From: Turritopsis dohrnii | Lineage: Eukaryota > Cnidaria > Hydrozoa > Anthoathecata > Oceaniidae | Assembly (NCBI GenBank): GCA_027922465.2 | Contig: BQMF02000065.1 | Coordinates: 930,001-994,000, forward strand | Direction of reading: 5' to 3' | Length of the DNA stretch: 64,000 bases | The notes under the pieces: generated by a model | The model's database searches: none | What the model saw: the letters and a program-made list of their open reading frames with translations, nothing else | What the model was told of the DNA's origin: nothing | Position numbers and translations under genes: made by a program | Shown: piece after piece, positions 10,334 to 21,357 of the stretch | Position numbering within the stretch: position 1 is the first letter of the stretch | Layout: each line of letters starts with the position of its first letter

Positions 10334-11463
10334 TTAACTAGGAATACTTACTTTCCGGCATGATTACTTTCCGCCATGATTTATATTCTTCTCTATCGTT
10401 TAGCTTGTTGACATGCACATGATATCATAACCTCCACACAGCCTCGTGCCACTTAACAACACATCACTTCAAGAGCCTTACTATGGCGTGTCAAATATAT
10501 GAAAATTATAAATTTGATGTGACATAGCGTTTACATGTCAAAATCAAAACAAATTTATTTTGACTTGACATAGCAATTTATGTAAAGTGAAAAAAGTGAA
10601 AAAAACAAATTTCACATCACATAGAATTTCCTATGTGAAGTGAAAATTTTTATGAAATTAAATTTGACATTAGATAGCAATTTTATGTCACGAAAATAAC
10701 ATGGCACCAATACGCTTCCGTAGCAATTAATAAAAGTTTTCATCTCACCTCATTTCATCTCATCTACGTGGCTAGCACAGAAGAAACGGCCACCGTGATA
10801 ATGCTCTTCTTCCACATTTTTGTGAACACATCTTTTGTGTAAAACATTTTCACATTATCTTTTGTAACCATAATCTTTTGAGAAGACATTATTGTTTAAG
10901 TCTGCTTTTATCTCATTTTTCATTTTGTAATAAACGCCGCCTCTATCAAGCGCCGCATCCGAAAGCTGGAACACCGCGGGGTTTATTAGAGGAAATACAG
11001 TATTTTCCAAGTGACTGTTATCAACAATCAGAATTGCATATTCCGTGTTCGCAGCAGAATAGAAAATTGCTTTATATAGAAAAAAATGTTAAGAACACAC
11101 CACAAGTAGATCAGAACTATCAACAATATGATTCAACAGACTTTTATCATTGTTATCATCAGTATGGTGTAATCCTTACCTGTGGACTATGTCCATAGTA
11201 AGGCAAATGATGATCCGTGGCTGCATGACCCTCGTGAATTATGTGCCATGGACCGGAAGACCGCAACATCTTCTCGGTGCCACGATCTGACCACTGCACT
11301 GATGTTAGATTCTGCATAATCAATCTTTTTACAAGTCAAAGAAATGGTATTATTGTAAAACACAAAAGATTTAGTTGAACGGTAATAAAATTCTTGATTT
11401 CAGCAATTCAGAAAATGGAAACATGTTTCATTATAAAATCGTTCAGAATTTCGTTACCACATA
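10334..11463. repeat. Decayed repeat region before the tRNA cluster
   Basis: Holds a hairpin at 10611-10644 (arms of 14 bases, one mismatch) among repeated CACATAG/GACATAG motifs. It also has an AAACGCCGCC segment near 10931 of the kind often found in dispersed repeats. The open frame 10878-11198 shows no motif, so I do not call it a gene. Confidence 0.3.
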
Positions 11464-11535
11464 TCCTCGGTAGTATAGTGGTAAGTATCCCCGCCTGTCA
11501 CGCGGGAGACCGGGGTTCGATTCCCCGCCGGGGAG
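11464..11535 (+). tRNA. tRNA-Asp (GTC)
   Basis: 72-base cloverleaf: acceptor TCCTCGG/CCGGGGA, D arm GTATAGTGGTAAGTATC, anticodon loop CCTGTCACG with GTC, T loop GGTTCGATTCC. A TTTT run follows at about 11540 as a Pol III stop. No intron. Confidence 0.95.
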
Positions 11536-11828
11536 GTGCTTTTCCTTTATTCAATAAAAAGTTCAAATTATGGGGGCGTTTATTCGAAGCTTTCGGTATA
11601 TATCTTTATGTAATAACAAATCGTATAAGAAAAGGAAGTAGAGATATCACTAAAAAATAAAAACTTAATGAGAGTATTTGAAGTTGAAAACTTAGAAATA
11701 AGAACAGAGCGTCAGGAAGATTACACTAGTTTTTTTAGGGTACAGGAAACATAATCCTTTTTTACTATACAGTAATTTTTACTGGCAGAAAATTTTCCAA
11801 AGTGAAAAAGAATATTTAAAATATACCA

Positions 11829-11901
11829 CGCCCGATGAGGGACTTGAACCCGCGACCCTCAGATTAAAAGTCTGATGCTCTACCGACTGAGCTAACCGGG
11901 C
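11829..11901 (-). tRNA. tRNA-Lys (TTT)
   Basis: 73-base cloverleaf on the minus strand: acceptor GCCCGGT/ATCGGGC, discriminator G, D arm TAGCTCAGTCGGTAGAGC, anticodon loop ACTTTTAAT with TTT, T loop GGTTCAAGTCC. A TTTT run lies shortly downstream on the minus strand. Confidence 0.95.
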
Positions 11902-12296
11902 ATACCGCAGAAAAGGTAATAGATAAACAATAAAAAAATTCTCAATCTTCTTTTTGCGACATATTTATGAGTGTGTTTATTGACAATTTAAAAGCATCAA
12001 ACTTTCCCGGTTAAAGCTTTCTTGAAATAGTCTGAAAGATTGGGGCCAAAGCCTGAACATATGCCTCACTAACCTAACTAAACAAATTTTACAAGGTTTA
12101 CACCATGAAGATACGAAGCATGATGTTATCATCATATTGTTAATAACATAGTCACAAGAACTGTGACTATGTTAATAATCAGTTTCTTTTCTCACTTAAA
12201 GGAAGAACATATCATATTGAAATGAAATTAATTGGTAATTGCGGAAAAGTATTGTTATTGCTTTGGATATCGTCTCAATGTCTAACTGTAAATAAC

Positions 12297-12369
12297 GGGG
12301 AACTAGCTCAGATGGTAGAGCGCTCGCTTAGCATGCGAGAGGTACGGGGATCGATGCCCCGGTTCTCCA
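12297..12369 (+). tRNA. tRNA-Ala (AGC)
   Basis: 73-base cloverleaf: acceptor GGGGAAC/GTTCTCC with discriminator A, D arm TAGCTCAGATGGTAGAGC, anticodon loop CTTAGCATG with AGC, T arm CGGGGATCGATGCCCCG. TTTT at about 12378. Confidence 0.93.
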
Positions 12370-12920
12370 GAGTACCATTTTGTTCAACAAAATTATTTCA
12401 TTAGTATTGTAACATACGATTGAGTTTCTACGGTTACATGCTAATAATGAAAGTCCTGCTAGCTGCTCGTCTCATAGAGATTTTACTATGCTAAGTTAGT
12501 AGTATCGGGTAAGTGTCAGGGACAGAGAGTTTTCCGTCACATTTACGGAAAACCCGATTTTCAGCTCGGACTATTTCAATTTTCCATAACTCAATACATT
12601 TCAAATCGCTCTATTCCCCTATTTCGAGTAATCAAGTTTTCTTCACAGCAAGTCGCCTTTCTCTCTTTCGCATTTGTCATGAATCTCTGTTTTATATTTT
12701 AAGAATATCTAATTTTTTATTTCTTATTGTCTACCAACTGATTTTAATGTTGTAATATATTTGTTTTATACTTGAATACAAACATTTTAAGTGCTCTCAT
12801 TTTAGTAGTCAACTCTCAAAGTTTTAACATTTGAAAATATAGCTCGCATTGGTTTGTTTGTTATCCACTGAGTTATTGAATCCTTATTTAACTTACATAT
12901 CAATCTCCTGCTAAAATGAG

Positions 12921-13009
12921 TCCACCGAGCCGGATTTGAACCAGCGACCTAAGGATGTCAGTTATTTACTATCTACAGTCCTCCGCTCTGCCAACTGAGC
13001 TATCGGTGG
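12921..13009 (-). tRNA. tRNA-Tyr (GTA) with intron
   Basis: Minus strand, 89 bases. Acceptor CCACCGA/TCGGTGG, D arm TAGCTCAGTTGGCAGAGC, anticodon GTA in GGACTGTAG. An intron of about 16 bases follows directly after the anticodon region, the normal place for eukaryotic tRNA-Tyr introns. T loop GGTTCAAATCC. TTTT downstream. It needs tRNA splicing. Confidence 0.93.
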
Positions 13010-13230
13010 TATACAAAAGACTGTAAAATATAAGTATAGTTCCCAATAACAACCATTCCTAATACAGTTTTTGTTACAACATTATTGTAACGAATCACTT
13101 TCTCCTTGAGAAACCTCTTACAAACAAACCAGGGAAAAAGTTTAAAATAAATATTAGATAAGAAAACATTTGAAGAGCGACAGTCAATGCAAGAGAAGAA
13201 AATACGACAAAATTCTCGCTTCACTTAGGG

Positions 13231-14594
13231 GCTGTTTATATGGAGAATTTTCATCCCGGGATGAAATTTTCCACGTGTATCCGGGCTGTAGTTCCATCCC
13301 ATCGTTTAATTGAAACACTTGTAATCAAAAAGTTGCGTTAACATGAAAGAAATTTCACATCCGGGCCGAGATAGTTCAGTGCAGGTGTGACATTTTTTTC
13401 CAGGGGCCGCGCCGTATATTTTGAAGTGGAGGGGCCAAAATCAGCAGCAATGCTGCTGATCAACGAGCGACAGCTCGTTGTTTTAGCAGCTGGGGTCCAG
13501 CTGGAAGCCAAAGCAATTTTGCGAATATTATTTACTCAGAGTGCCAAAACAAGCACCAATATTCTAAAAATAATAAAAGAGTTTTCTCCCGATAAATCTA
13601 GTTAGTTGAAAAAAGTAAATCACTTTCCACATAAGTATGGAACAAAGTGACAATTGCCAACATCATGACAACATAAATATGGTTTTTAATTTATGCTCAA
13701 CATGTTTACAAAGATAATCGGACTAACTTTTATTAAAAATAAGAATATCTTAAGCATACCCAGGAGCCTACATGGTTTAATGCGCCTGTAAAATCGAGGC
13801 AGTTTAACAAAAAACTCACTTACGCACGTATACCTGCTATAAATCTAAAACAAAATACTTTTTAATAAAGGTTTTATATCACAAAGAACACAAGAACTTT
13901 CATCAACACAAACAAAACATTGTAGTTTATGTAATCCTTACAAAAACAGCGATCGCGCTGTGACGTCAAAATTTCCATCGCAGAGCACTGCAATGGCGTC
14001 CGTTGTTAGATACTAAATAACGAAAAACTGAGTATAATTATTTATTTAATTATTTAATTATTTAATTATTAATTATAATTTTTAATGATCACAGAACATT
14101 AATGAGACCTTTCTGCAGCTAATATAAAAAGTTTTTGATAAAGGCTTAATTTCCCTTTAAGGAATTCGAAAAATTTTACTTTGCAAAAATGTGGGGGGGA
14201 CATGGCCCCCCTGGCCCCCCCGCTCGCGCGGCCCCTTTACTGCTTTGTTTGAGCAAAAAAGTAAATCAAAAATCAAAAATACAACAAACGTTGACAAGTA
14301 TAAACAGAAGGAAAGCCATATGGTTGGTATCTATTCGAATGACATAAAATATTTTCGATCACCTAAGTTTTCATCTGATGAAGAAAATACAACTCAAAAA
14401 TACATAAATTTGAAAAAGATCTTATGAAAAAAGTATGCACTAGTGCTCTGGAAAAATTAAAGAAATTCGTCATAATTTTTTTACTGTTATTTCATAACAC
14501 CGGGCTGAACGTATCCATATAAATGCTCTTATATTCCAGCCCGGTACCGAGATGAAATTTCAACCCGGGATGAGAATTCTCCATTATAAACAAC
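13231..14594. mobile_element. Element with ~40-bp inverted ends (CATCCCGGGATG type)
   Basis: Ends 13231-13270 and 14552-14594 are inverted copies (TATGGAGAATTTTCATCCCG against CATCCCGGGTTGAAATTTC-type sequence) at about 85-90% identity. Inside, a second pair of G/C-rich inverted ends (AGGGGCCGCG near 13402, CGCGCGGCCCCT near 14226) suggests another element nested within. No recognisable transposase. No clear target duplication seen. Confidence 0.6.
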
Positions 14595-14851
14595 GTCAAT
14601 TTCTTATTCGAATCAATTTAAATCGAATGTCAATTTCAATCGAATTTAAAACTTCAATGAAATCATAGTCACAGTCTTTCTTGTGACTATGATGAAAATG
14701 TAAATCTCAAGAACAGGAAAAACGAAAGTAGACGTGCAGAAACAAACAGCTCTCTTTATATAGATAGTATTTTTTGTACACTTCACTACCTAACAATCAA
14801 TTGAGTCTTTTGTGTATACTGCGTGTTGGCCTGAAAAGGGAGGAACGGCCT

Positions 14852-15060
14852 CCCAGTGGGCACAAAGACGTCCCATAAAGGTACAAAGTGGACGGCGGGA
14901 CGTCCAAACCAGGCGTCTTATGGACGTTCTGGGAACGTACGAAATGTATTCAAACCCGTCCGTCCAAATGGGACGTCAAATACTGTCCAAAAGAGACGTC
15001 CATAGGACGACTTTTAGACGCACAAGGATGTCCAGATGGCGTCTTATGGTAGCAACGCGA
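14852..15060 (+). repeat. GACGTC-rich interspersed repeat, copy 1
   Basis: Begins CCCAGTGGGCACAAAGACGTC and contains many GACGTC/GGACG words on both strands over ~200 bases. The apparent open frame 14812-15114 is a by-product of this repeat. Confidence 0.55.
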
Positions 15061-15230
15061 GAAAATTCCTGTCCCATTATTTTTATGGTTGCGCGAATTA
15101 GTATTTTTCATTAGTGTGTCCAAAATTTGAATCAATAAAATGTTGTAACTTTATGCGGGAAAATGAGAGACGGAATATTGATAGGGTGTTTGCTAAATTG
15201 TCCAATGACGACAAAACTTGTATGAAATTA

Positions 15231-15420
15231 CCCAGCCGACACAAAGACGTCGCATTTGCCGTCTAAAAGACCTCTAAAAACATCTATTTTGCCCACTTTT
15301 AAGGCGTCTAATCTAAGACGTCCATTAGACGTCTTGTTAAGATATCTAAGGGACGTCTTAAGAATGCCTCTTAAAGACGTCTTAGGAAAGACGTTTTGAA
15401 AGCGGACAAAATAGACCTTT
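15231..15420 (+). repeat. GACGTC-rich interspersed repeat, copy 2
   Basis: Begins CCCAGCCGACACAAAGACGTC and has the same dense GACGTC/AGACGTCTT content as 14852-15060, in the same orientation. The two could be two insertions of one family or two ends of one element. Confidence 0.55.
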
Positions 15421-15640
15421 TTTTTTCTGTGCGGGGAAAAGAAAATGGAAGGAAAAAGACGTGAATATGACATTTTAAATCTTTCGAGAAACGAAGCAAT
15501 AAATAAAACAATACGTTTAAAATATTTTCGCAACACTAAATTTTATTCAGTAAATTCACATTATAATTTAATCTAATAAATTTGGAACAAGATAATTTTT
15601 TTTAAATTTTTTTAAGTATTATCAAAACTATTACTACATA

Positions 15641-15848
15641 ACTATCAAAACGTGGAATGCGTTACCGAAAGAGGTCGCTCATACTGGATCACTCGACGCT
15701 TTTAAAAACCGTCTAGATGGCTACTGGAAAGATCATCCCCTACGTTACGACGATCACGAGCGTTAATAATCAGCGCGATTCTTAGAGGTGAAACTTGGTC
15801 TGCGAACCATAAATGAACAAATAAATAAACAAATAAATAAATAAAAAA
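15641..15848 (+). pseudogene. LINE 3' end (ORF2 C-terminus plus AAATA tail)
   Basis: A ~38-codon frame reads TWNALPKEV, LDAFKNRLDGYWKD and ends at a stop (15764-15766). This is the typical last segment of non-LTR retrotransposon ORF2. A short 3' UTR and an (AAATA/AAAC)n tail follow at 15812-15848. Severely 5'-truncated. Confidence 0.7.
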
Positions 15849-15876
15849 TAATATTTACAATAATTAATATAGAAAT

Positions 15877-18189
15877 TTAATTCCGTGTTGCATCATGTAA
15901 TGGTTGTAATACTTTTGTTCTCCTACTACCACCTTTCGCATCTGGAGCATCTTTCAATTTGTTTCCGATAATTTGCCTAATACTTCTTTCCTCCGTTCCC
16001 TCATATTTATTTATGACTGCATCTATGTTAAAAGAATGGAAAAAACAACAATTATTCATTTATTTATTAACTAAGAACATTTATTATCAATTATTGATTA
16101 AGCCATATCAACAAAAGATGGAAAATGCAAAGCCTAATGAATTTTTAATTGGAGAATGTATCTGACTTTTTTCAGTAAAGCATAAACAGAACACCGTTGT
16201 TGATTAGTGAACAAAATTTATATCTGCACGAAAAAACTCTAGTGTGCTTACATTAGTGGCAATAGTAGGACTTGCATTAATCTGAAATATTACAAACAGA
16301 TTCTTACTAATAATCATACTGAAGATTTTTTGATCTTCAAAAGCTAACTTTCCGCCATTCCCTTTAAGGTTAAACTGACATAACAGGTTCGTTGTAAAAA
16401 GGCTGAAAAGCAGATATAAAATAAATGAAATCGATCGGTGAGAAATTTCAAACACACTTAGCATATCTTTTGTATGGCAATATTTATACTACGTTAACAT
16501 CATTGCAAAAATGGAAATTTTAAAAAGTCAATAAAAGGTTACTCACAACATCGGTACGATTTTCTGCACTGGCAGTCAAAATTTCCAACTCATGTAACTG
16601 AGCGATGATATCCATACGTTGTACGGACACCTTTGACGTGGTCATACTTGTTGGATACGCTGTCAATTTTTGATCAATTTTGACCAAAAGTTTCATGATC
16701 TTTGTTTGGCGCTCGTGCAGTTGTACATTTAATTCTGAAAATTACCAATCAAAACCTAACAAACTGTTTATTTATACCTTACCAATATCTTGCAATCCGC
16801 ATTACCCTAGATCAGAGGCTTTATTTAAACCTCGTGAATTTAACTAACCATTGGGACTAACAAAATCTTTATATGCCTTTTGTGTGACTAAAAGTCTCTT
16901 ATTTCCGTAAAGAACAATGTATTACGCAATAATCTGCTCGATTAATACAGACAGAAATAACAGCTCAAGTTAAAATATACAAGATGGCTCTACAAAGTCA
17001 TGGTTTTAAATCGTGATGATCTGTTGAAAGTTTGCCGAAGAACAGATTATTCATTGCAAAAATTCGTTTTTTATTGCTATCCATATTATCTTGGCGCAAA
17101 GATAAACATCTATGAAAGGTATATATATATATACTTTTTATTCATATTCTGACATATCTATATTATATCTAGGATTTTATAAATTTATATATATACCTTC
17201 CAGTTTGTCCAGCCACTAATGAGAACTATGAGAAAAGCAGATGTTCATAAAAAATGCTTAATCATCCTTTATATACATTATATATATTTATATACATCTA
17301 TATATTTATATACATCATTTGCTCAAACAAAAATATATATATATACCTATCAGAAGGTGTTAATTTCCTCTTCAAGGAATTTAAAATTTCTGTTGAATCA
17401 TCCAAAACACTAGAAATGAAATATCAATGTAATTTGCTAAAACATTTAGTGACTCTTATTCAAAGGTTTAGTTTTGGGTGTAGTACCTTCCACTCTCAAA
17501 CAAATGAAATTGTAATGGAAATTCCGATAAATGAGGGGCAGGCATCCTATAAGAAGATCGTGTCCTGTTACAAAATAACCAACTTATCAATATTTATAAT
17601 ATTTAATTATTTAAGTCACTGGAGAACTTACTTTGCTGTAGCAGAATTACCATTCAAAACTTCTTCACAAGGTGATAATTGGATTCTAGCATCTAAAATA
17701 ACAAAAGTATTGTATGCATAGTCATCAGAAATTTTCCTGCTCTGGGGGTCTTGTTCAAAAGGTTATTAGTATAATTAAATTATTAGTATAAAATAAGAAA
17801 AACAAACAAACAACACATAATCAAGGAGCAATTTATCAAATATTTACATGTACTGTTTTCAGCATAATGCTCATTATCAGTTTCCATTGAACTCTCAACA
17901 TTATCACATAAATGTCTTCATCTCCTAGAAAATATAATTTCAATTAAGCGTTAACAATTTTGCAATAAAAATGATTTAACTGTAAAAGACTATGCCATTA
18001 TATATACCTGTCAGCAACACCTTTACAATAGGTATCTTATTCCAATCATTGGAAGGCTGTGCTCGGGTCTTGTATAACTTACTGTTGTTAATTTTGTTCG
18101 GCCAATATAACATGTTGCCGGAAACCCAATTGGATGGCACAGTTGTCATGGTCCTGCGACCATCCTCAACACACTCAACACAACAGTGA
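15877..18189 (-). pseudogene. Multi-exon coiled-coil gene of module A (partial, frameshifted)
   Basis: Minus-strand exons joined by GT-AG borders: 18189-18008 (ends VPSNWVS, LYWPNK, WNKIPIVKVLLTG), 17924-17848, 17692-17632 (ARIQLSPCEE), 17564-17487 (MPAPHLSEFPLQF), 17409-17347 (STEILNSLKRKL), possibly 17215-17197, 16734-16547 (a helical, Gln/Leu-rich stretch) and a terminal exon 16022-15877 ending in a stop. The first exon matches the W-rich N-terminal motif of 21358-23747 (VP..W....YW). The exon 17924-17848 needs a 1-base shift near 17905 to join its neighbours, and the joins near 17100 and 16300 are unresolved, so it is probably a decayed copy. Upstream lies a decayed tnp2-like transposase in the same orientation. 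Function unknown. Confidence 0.45.
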
Positions 18190-18422
18190 CTGACTATGAA
18201 TAATCTTATTTACAATATAGCTAAGAGAGTCACTAAAATGCATTTATATACATCATATATACAATAAATTAAATATGAAGACTTTAAGACTTGTTCTTTC
18301 AGGCAAAAGGCTATTTAACTATGTATATAAACCACTGAGCTATTTTTATTCTTAGCTGTAAGACTATCAACTCTTGAATGAGTGGCTAAAACTAGCAGAA
18401 ACAAAATCATATAATACCTTAA

Positions 18423-18798
18423 GGGAAGAAATTGTTTGCTGAAGAAATTGTTTGCGGAATATATTTTTGCGGATAAATGACCCAAAAATGCCATATTTTG
18501 CGGAATTAATTTTTGCGGATGCAAGAATATAAAATTGTAAAATCGAAAGTCCTGAAACACCTAATTTAGTACCTGAATGAAAGTCTCATCTTTACAAAAC
18601 GTTTGGAAAATGAAAAAGGGGGTTGAAAAAGGAAAGAAGTCGAGGTTATTGAATATTATTTGTTACTCCTCCTCAATACAATTAGCTTTTAGATGCTATT
18701 CCATAAATCTACTCTTTCCAACTAAAGTTTGTAAACACCCAAAAATAAATTCCAAAAAAAAATTCCGTACAAATTTCTTTCGCAAACAATTTCTTCCG
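18423..18798. mobile_element. TTAA-flanked MITE (GGGAAGAAATTG family)
   Basis: 376 bases with ends GGGAAGAAATTGTTTG and CAAACAATTTCTTCCG, bordered by TTAA (18419-18422, 18799-18802). GCGGA/TCCGC motifs recur near both ends. Same family as 55586-56166 and the half copy at 7883. Confidence 0.8.
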
Positions 18799-19019
18799 TT
18801 AAGGTATCATGTAAAATCTAGAAAATTTGTAAAATAAAAAAGAATTATTAAAGTTATTATATAGATGTTACAAGCTAATTATAATTGTGATTATATATAT
18901 ATTATTCTATCTAACGCAGTTCACGCAGTAAAGGAAAGCATGCTATTCTACTTTTGTGAGGAAGCATCATCATTTTTCTATGAAATTCTGAATGTTCCAA
19001 GTCTGCAACCCTTTGTTTT

Positions 19020-20540
19020 TTATCTTATAAAAACAATGTTTATTGATTTGGAATTCACAGGTTCATTATAAATTGACTCCAACTCATTGAACCGCCAAAT
19101 ACAACATCTAAATAAGTTGTTTGGGAGAACACTCTGTATAACACATACATCACCATTACACAATTGAAAGCATGAATCTTTATCTTTACCACTGAAAATT
19201 GGCTTCCCGGTCTTGTTTGAGTGATAACCAAGTGCATCTACATTTTTCAAAATTTGTGCAACAGGATTATTCCCATTCTTTACAACTTTCTTTAAAGATT
19301 GCATATAATTTTCAAATTTAAAAGCAGAGAGCTCATGGAGCGAAGATGAAAAATTTGACATCATCAGCAATACGAAGTAAGGAATGCACATTATAAACAG
19401 CAAATGTGCCACCATAAATGACTTTACAATTTTGGACAAACCAAACCAATAAACTTTCAGCATAATCAATCGATTTGTTATTTTTTCTATGCCTTCTTGC
19501 AACAAAAGAGACATAGAAACATGGAGAGCAAGAAAGTGTTTGTAAACACCTTCTGAAACGATTCCTTTCATTGCAACAGGCCCATACAGAAGGAACTGCC
19601 TAAACTCTGTTGCTTTCCAATAAGGCAGTTCATTTAGAGAGCGGGGTTGTCGATTAAACTCTGAAGGGATCTTCCCATTAAATGATCGCAAACGTTCCGA
19701 TATCTGTTTTGATTGACTTGTCGATATGCGGCATAATGGTGCCCTTTTAGGATGTCAATATACGCTTCATCACTCCAAGTAACACAAGGTATATGTAATC
19801 AAGTGGGAATTGTTTTATAAAATTAATCTTCAAAGACAGAAGGGGAGATAACTCAATCTTTTGATGTGATGGATAATACTTTTGGGCATAAAAGTCTTGA
19901 TTTGTTCTGTTATGCTCATTCCCAAAATGATTAAAAACAACTCTACCAAGATATTCATTAAGAGGATAAGGCTTTGAATCAGAATGGAAAATAGCAATAG
20001 GAAAAACATGATGGGAATCATCAATTGATCCAAGAATTGGCCATAATTGCGATTTAGATGATTTTGATAATGGCAAGCCATCTATATTAACTGTCAATTC
20101 TATAACTTCATTCCAGGTCGAGTCTCCTATAACTTTCTAATGCCATTTTCTATACCAATATACCCATAAGTACCACTACATTTATTTGAATAATTTACAG
20201 TCCTTAGTAACTTCAGTCATTTACATTTTTTACTACCCAGTTGGCTAATCCTGACTGTAACGTCTGCTTTTCTTCCTCCTCAGTACACATATCTAACAGC
20301 TCTATATGTGACATTTCTGAGGAACTACCAGATAAACTTGTGTCAAAGTCACGATCACTACCATCAAAAACAAATTCATCATCTTCATCATTAACATTTT
20401 CACTACAAATACTGATCATAGAAGCATCAGCTTTCTCATTGGTCTGTTTGGTATAGTTGTTTAATTCAAGTAATCTTTCAGCTGCTTTTTGAATCTTCCG
20501 CCAGCCTGTCGTTTTTGGGATTTGTCCATAATCAAATTGA
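19020..20540 (-). pseudogene. tnp2-like transposase of module A (broken)
   Basis: Pieces in order on the minus strand: an acidic N-terminal segment (20419-20213), GIENGIRKL, then NIDGLPLSKSSKSQLWPILG (20097 on), INFIKQFPLDYIYLVLLGVM, PYWKATEFRQFLLYGPV (19691 on), and ELSAFKFENYMQSLKK. This motif order is that of the tnp2/CACTA-like transposase family common in cnidarian and insect genomes. The segment with the Cys-rich HSGY..CERC motif is deleted between about 19940 and 19910, and there are frameshifts near 20120 and 19750. The coiled-coil gene at 15877-18189 follows on the same strand. Confidence 0.65.
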
Positions 20541-21357
20541 ACCTAACATTAACACAATATTTTTCATATACCTTCATATAAATTTTTACTGCATGAAACA
20601 GATTTACAAAAAATTCTAGCCTGCCTCTTAAAAAATTCAGTTCACATGACGCAAAAGCAAACGATCTTCATACCACACATTATTTATTATCTTGTCAGCT
20701 CAATGAAAACTATTTTACTTATAAACTATATTATACATTATAAAATTATTTTATGAAAAGAATAAGGACTTTCCATTATATTTTGTAATTTTATTAAGTA
20801 TTTAGGTGCCTTAGCCAAGACATTAAAAATACTATATTTCATAATTTGATAATTTACGTGATTAAATAATAATAAGGATCAACAACCAACAGCTAATCCA
20901 AGCCAAAATACAATATCTAGTAAACAGAATAATTTTCTTTAATTTTCATGTCAAGCATTATAAACATATATCTCAGAGAAAATCTTATATATAATAATAT
21001 CATATTTATATAATATGTATATGTATATATATGTATATACATAATATGTAGGAATAGGAAAGTATTCTAAGGGGTCATTATATTCTACCACAGATATCAG
21101 TAGTTATTCTAACTGGATAAACTATTTTGATACACACTGTATTAAGGATGAAAAGTACGTACTTTTTAAGTAATCAACGAGAGAGAAGTTTAAACAAAAA
21201 ATCGCAAAAAATTGATCTCTTGTTTGGTGTACTTCTCCACCAAACAAAGATGAAAAAAATGTAGTTTGGATTAATATTAGTAAAATAATCATAAATGTTC
21301 ATAATCATTGAATTAAGGAATTTTTAAAACAACTTGAGAGGAATTCATTCGTTCAAG
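20541..21357. other. AT-rich gap between modules
   Basis: No gene. Contains TA-rich microsatellite (about 20985-21045) and a perfect 11-base-arm hairpin (TTTGTTTGGTG ... CACCAAACAAA) at about 21218-21248, of unknown role. Confidence 0.4.

Noticed and set aside
10878..11198. 106-codon frame before the tRNA cluster
   Set aside because: No domain, odd composition and repeat-like AAACGCCGCC sequence inside; not supported as a gene.
11464..13009. tRNA cluster as a mitochondrial insertion
   Set aside because: Cloverleaf sequences, box A/B, the tRNA-Tyr intron and TTTT stops are those of nuclear Pol III genes.
14812..15114. 100-codon Arg-rich frame
   Set aside because: Arises from GACGTC repeats; no homology pattern or start context.
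17219..17721. 155-codon plus-strand open frame
   Set aside because: It lies antisense to three minus-strand exons with proper splice sites (17692-17632, 17564-17487, 17409-17347), starts in TA-repeat sequence and has no motif.
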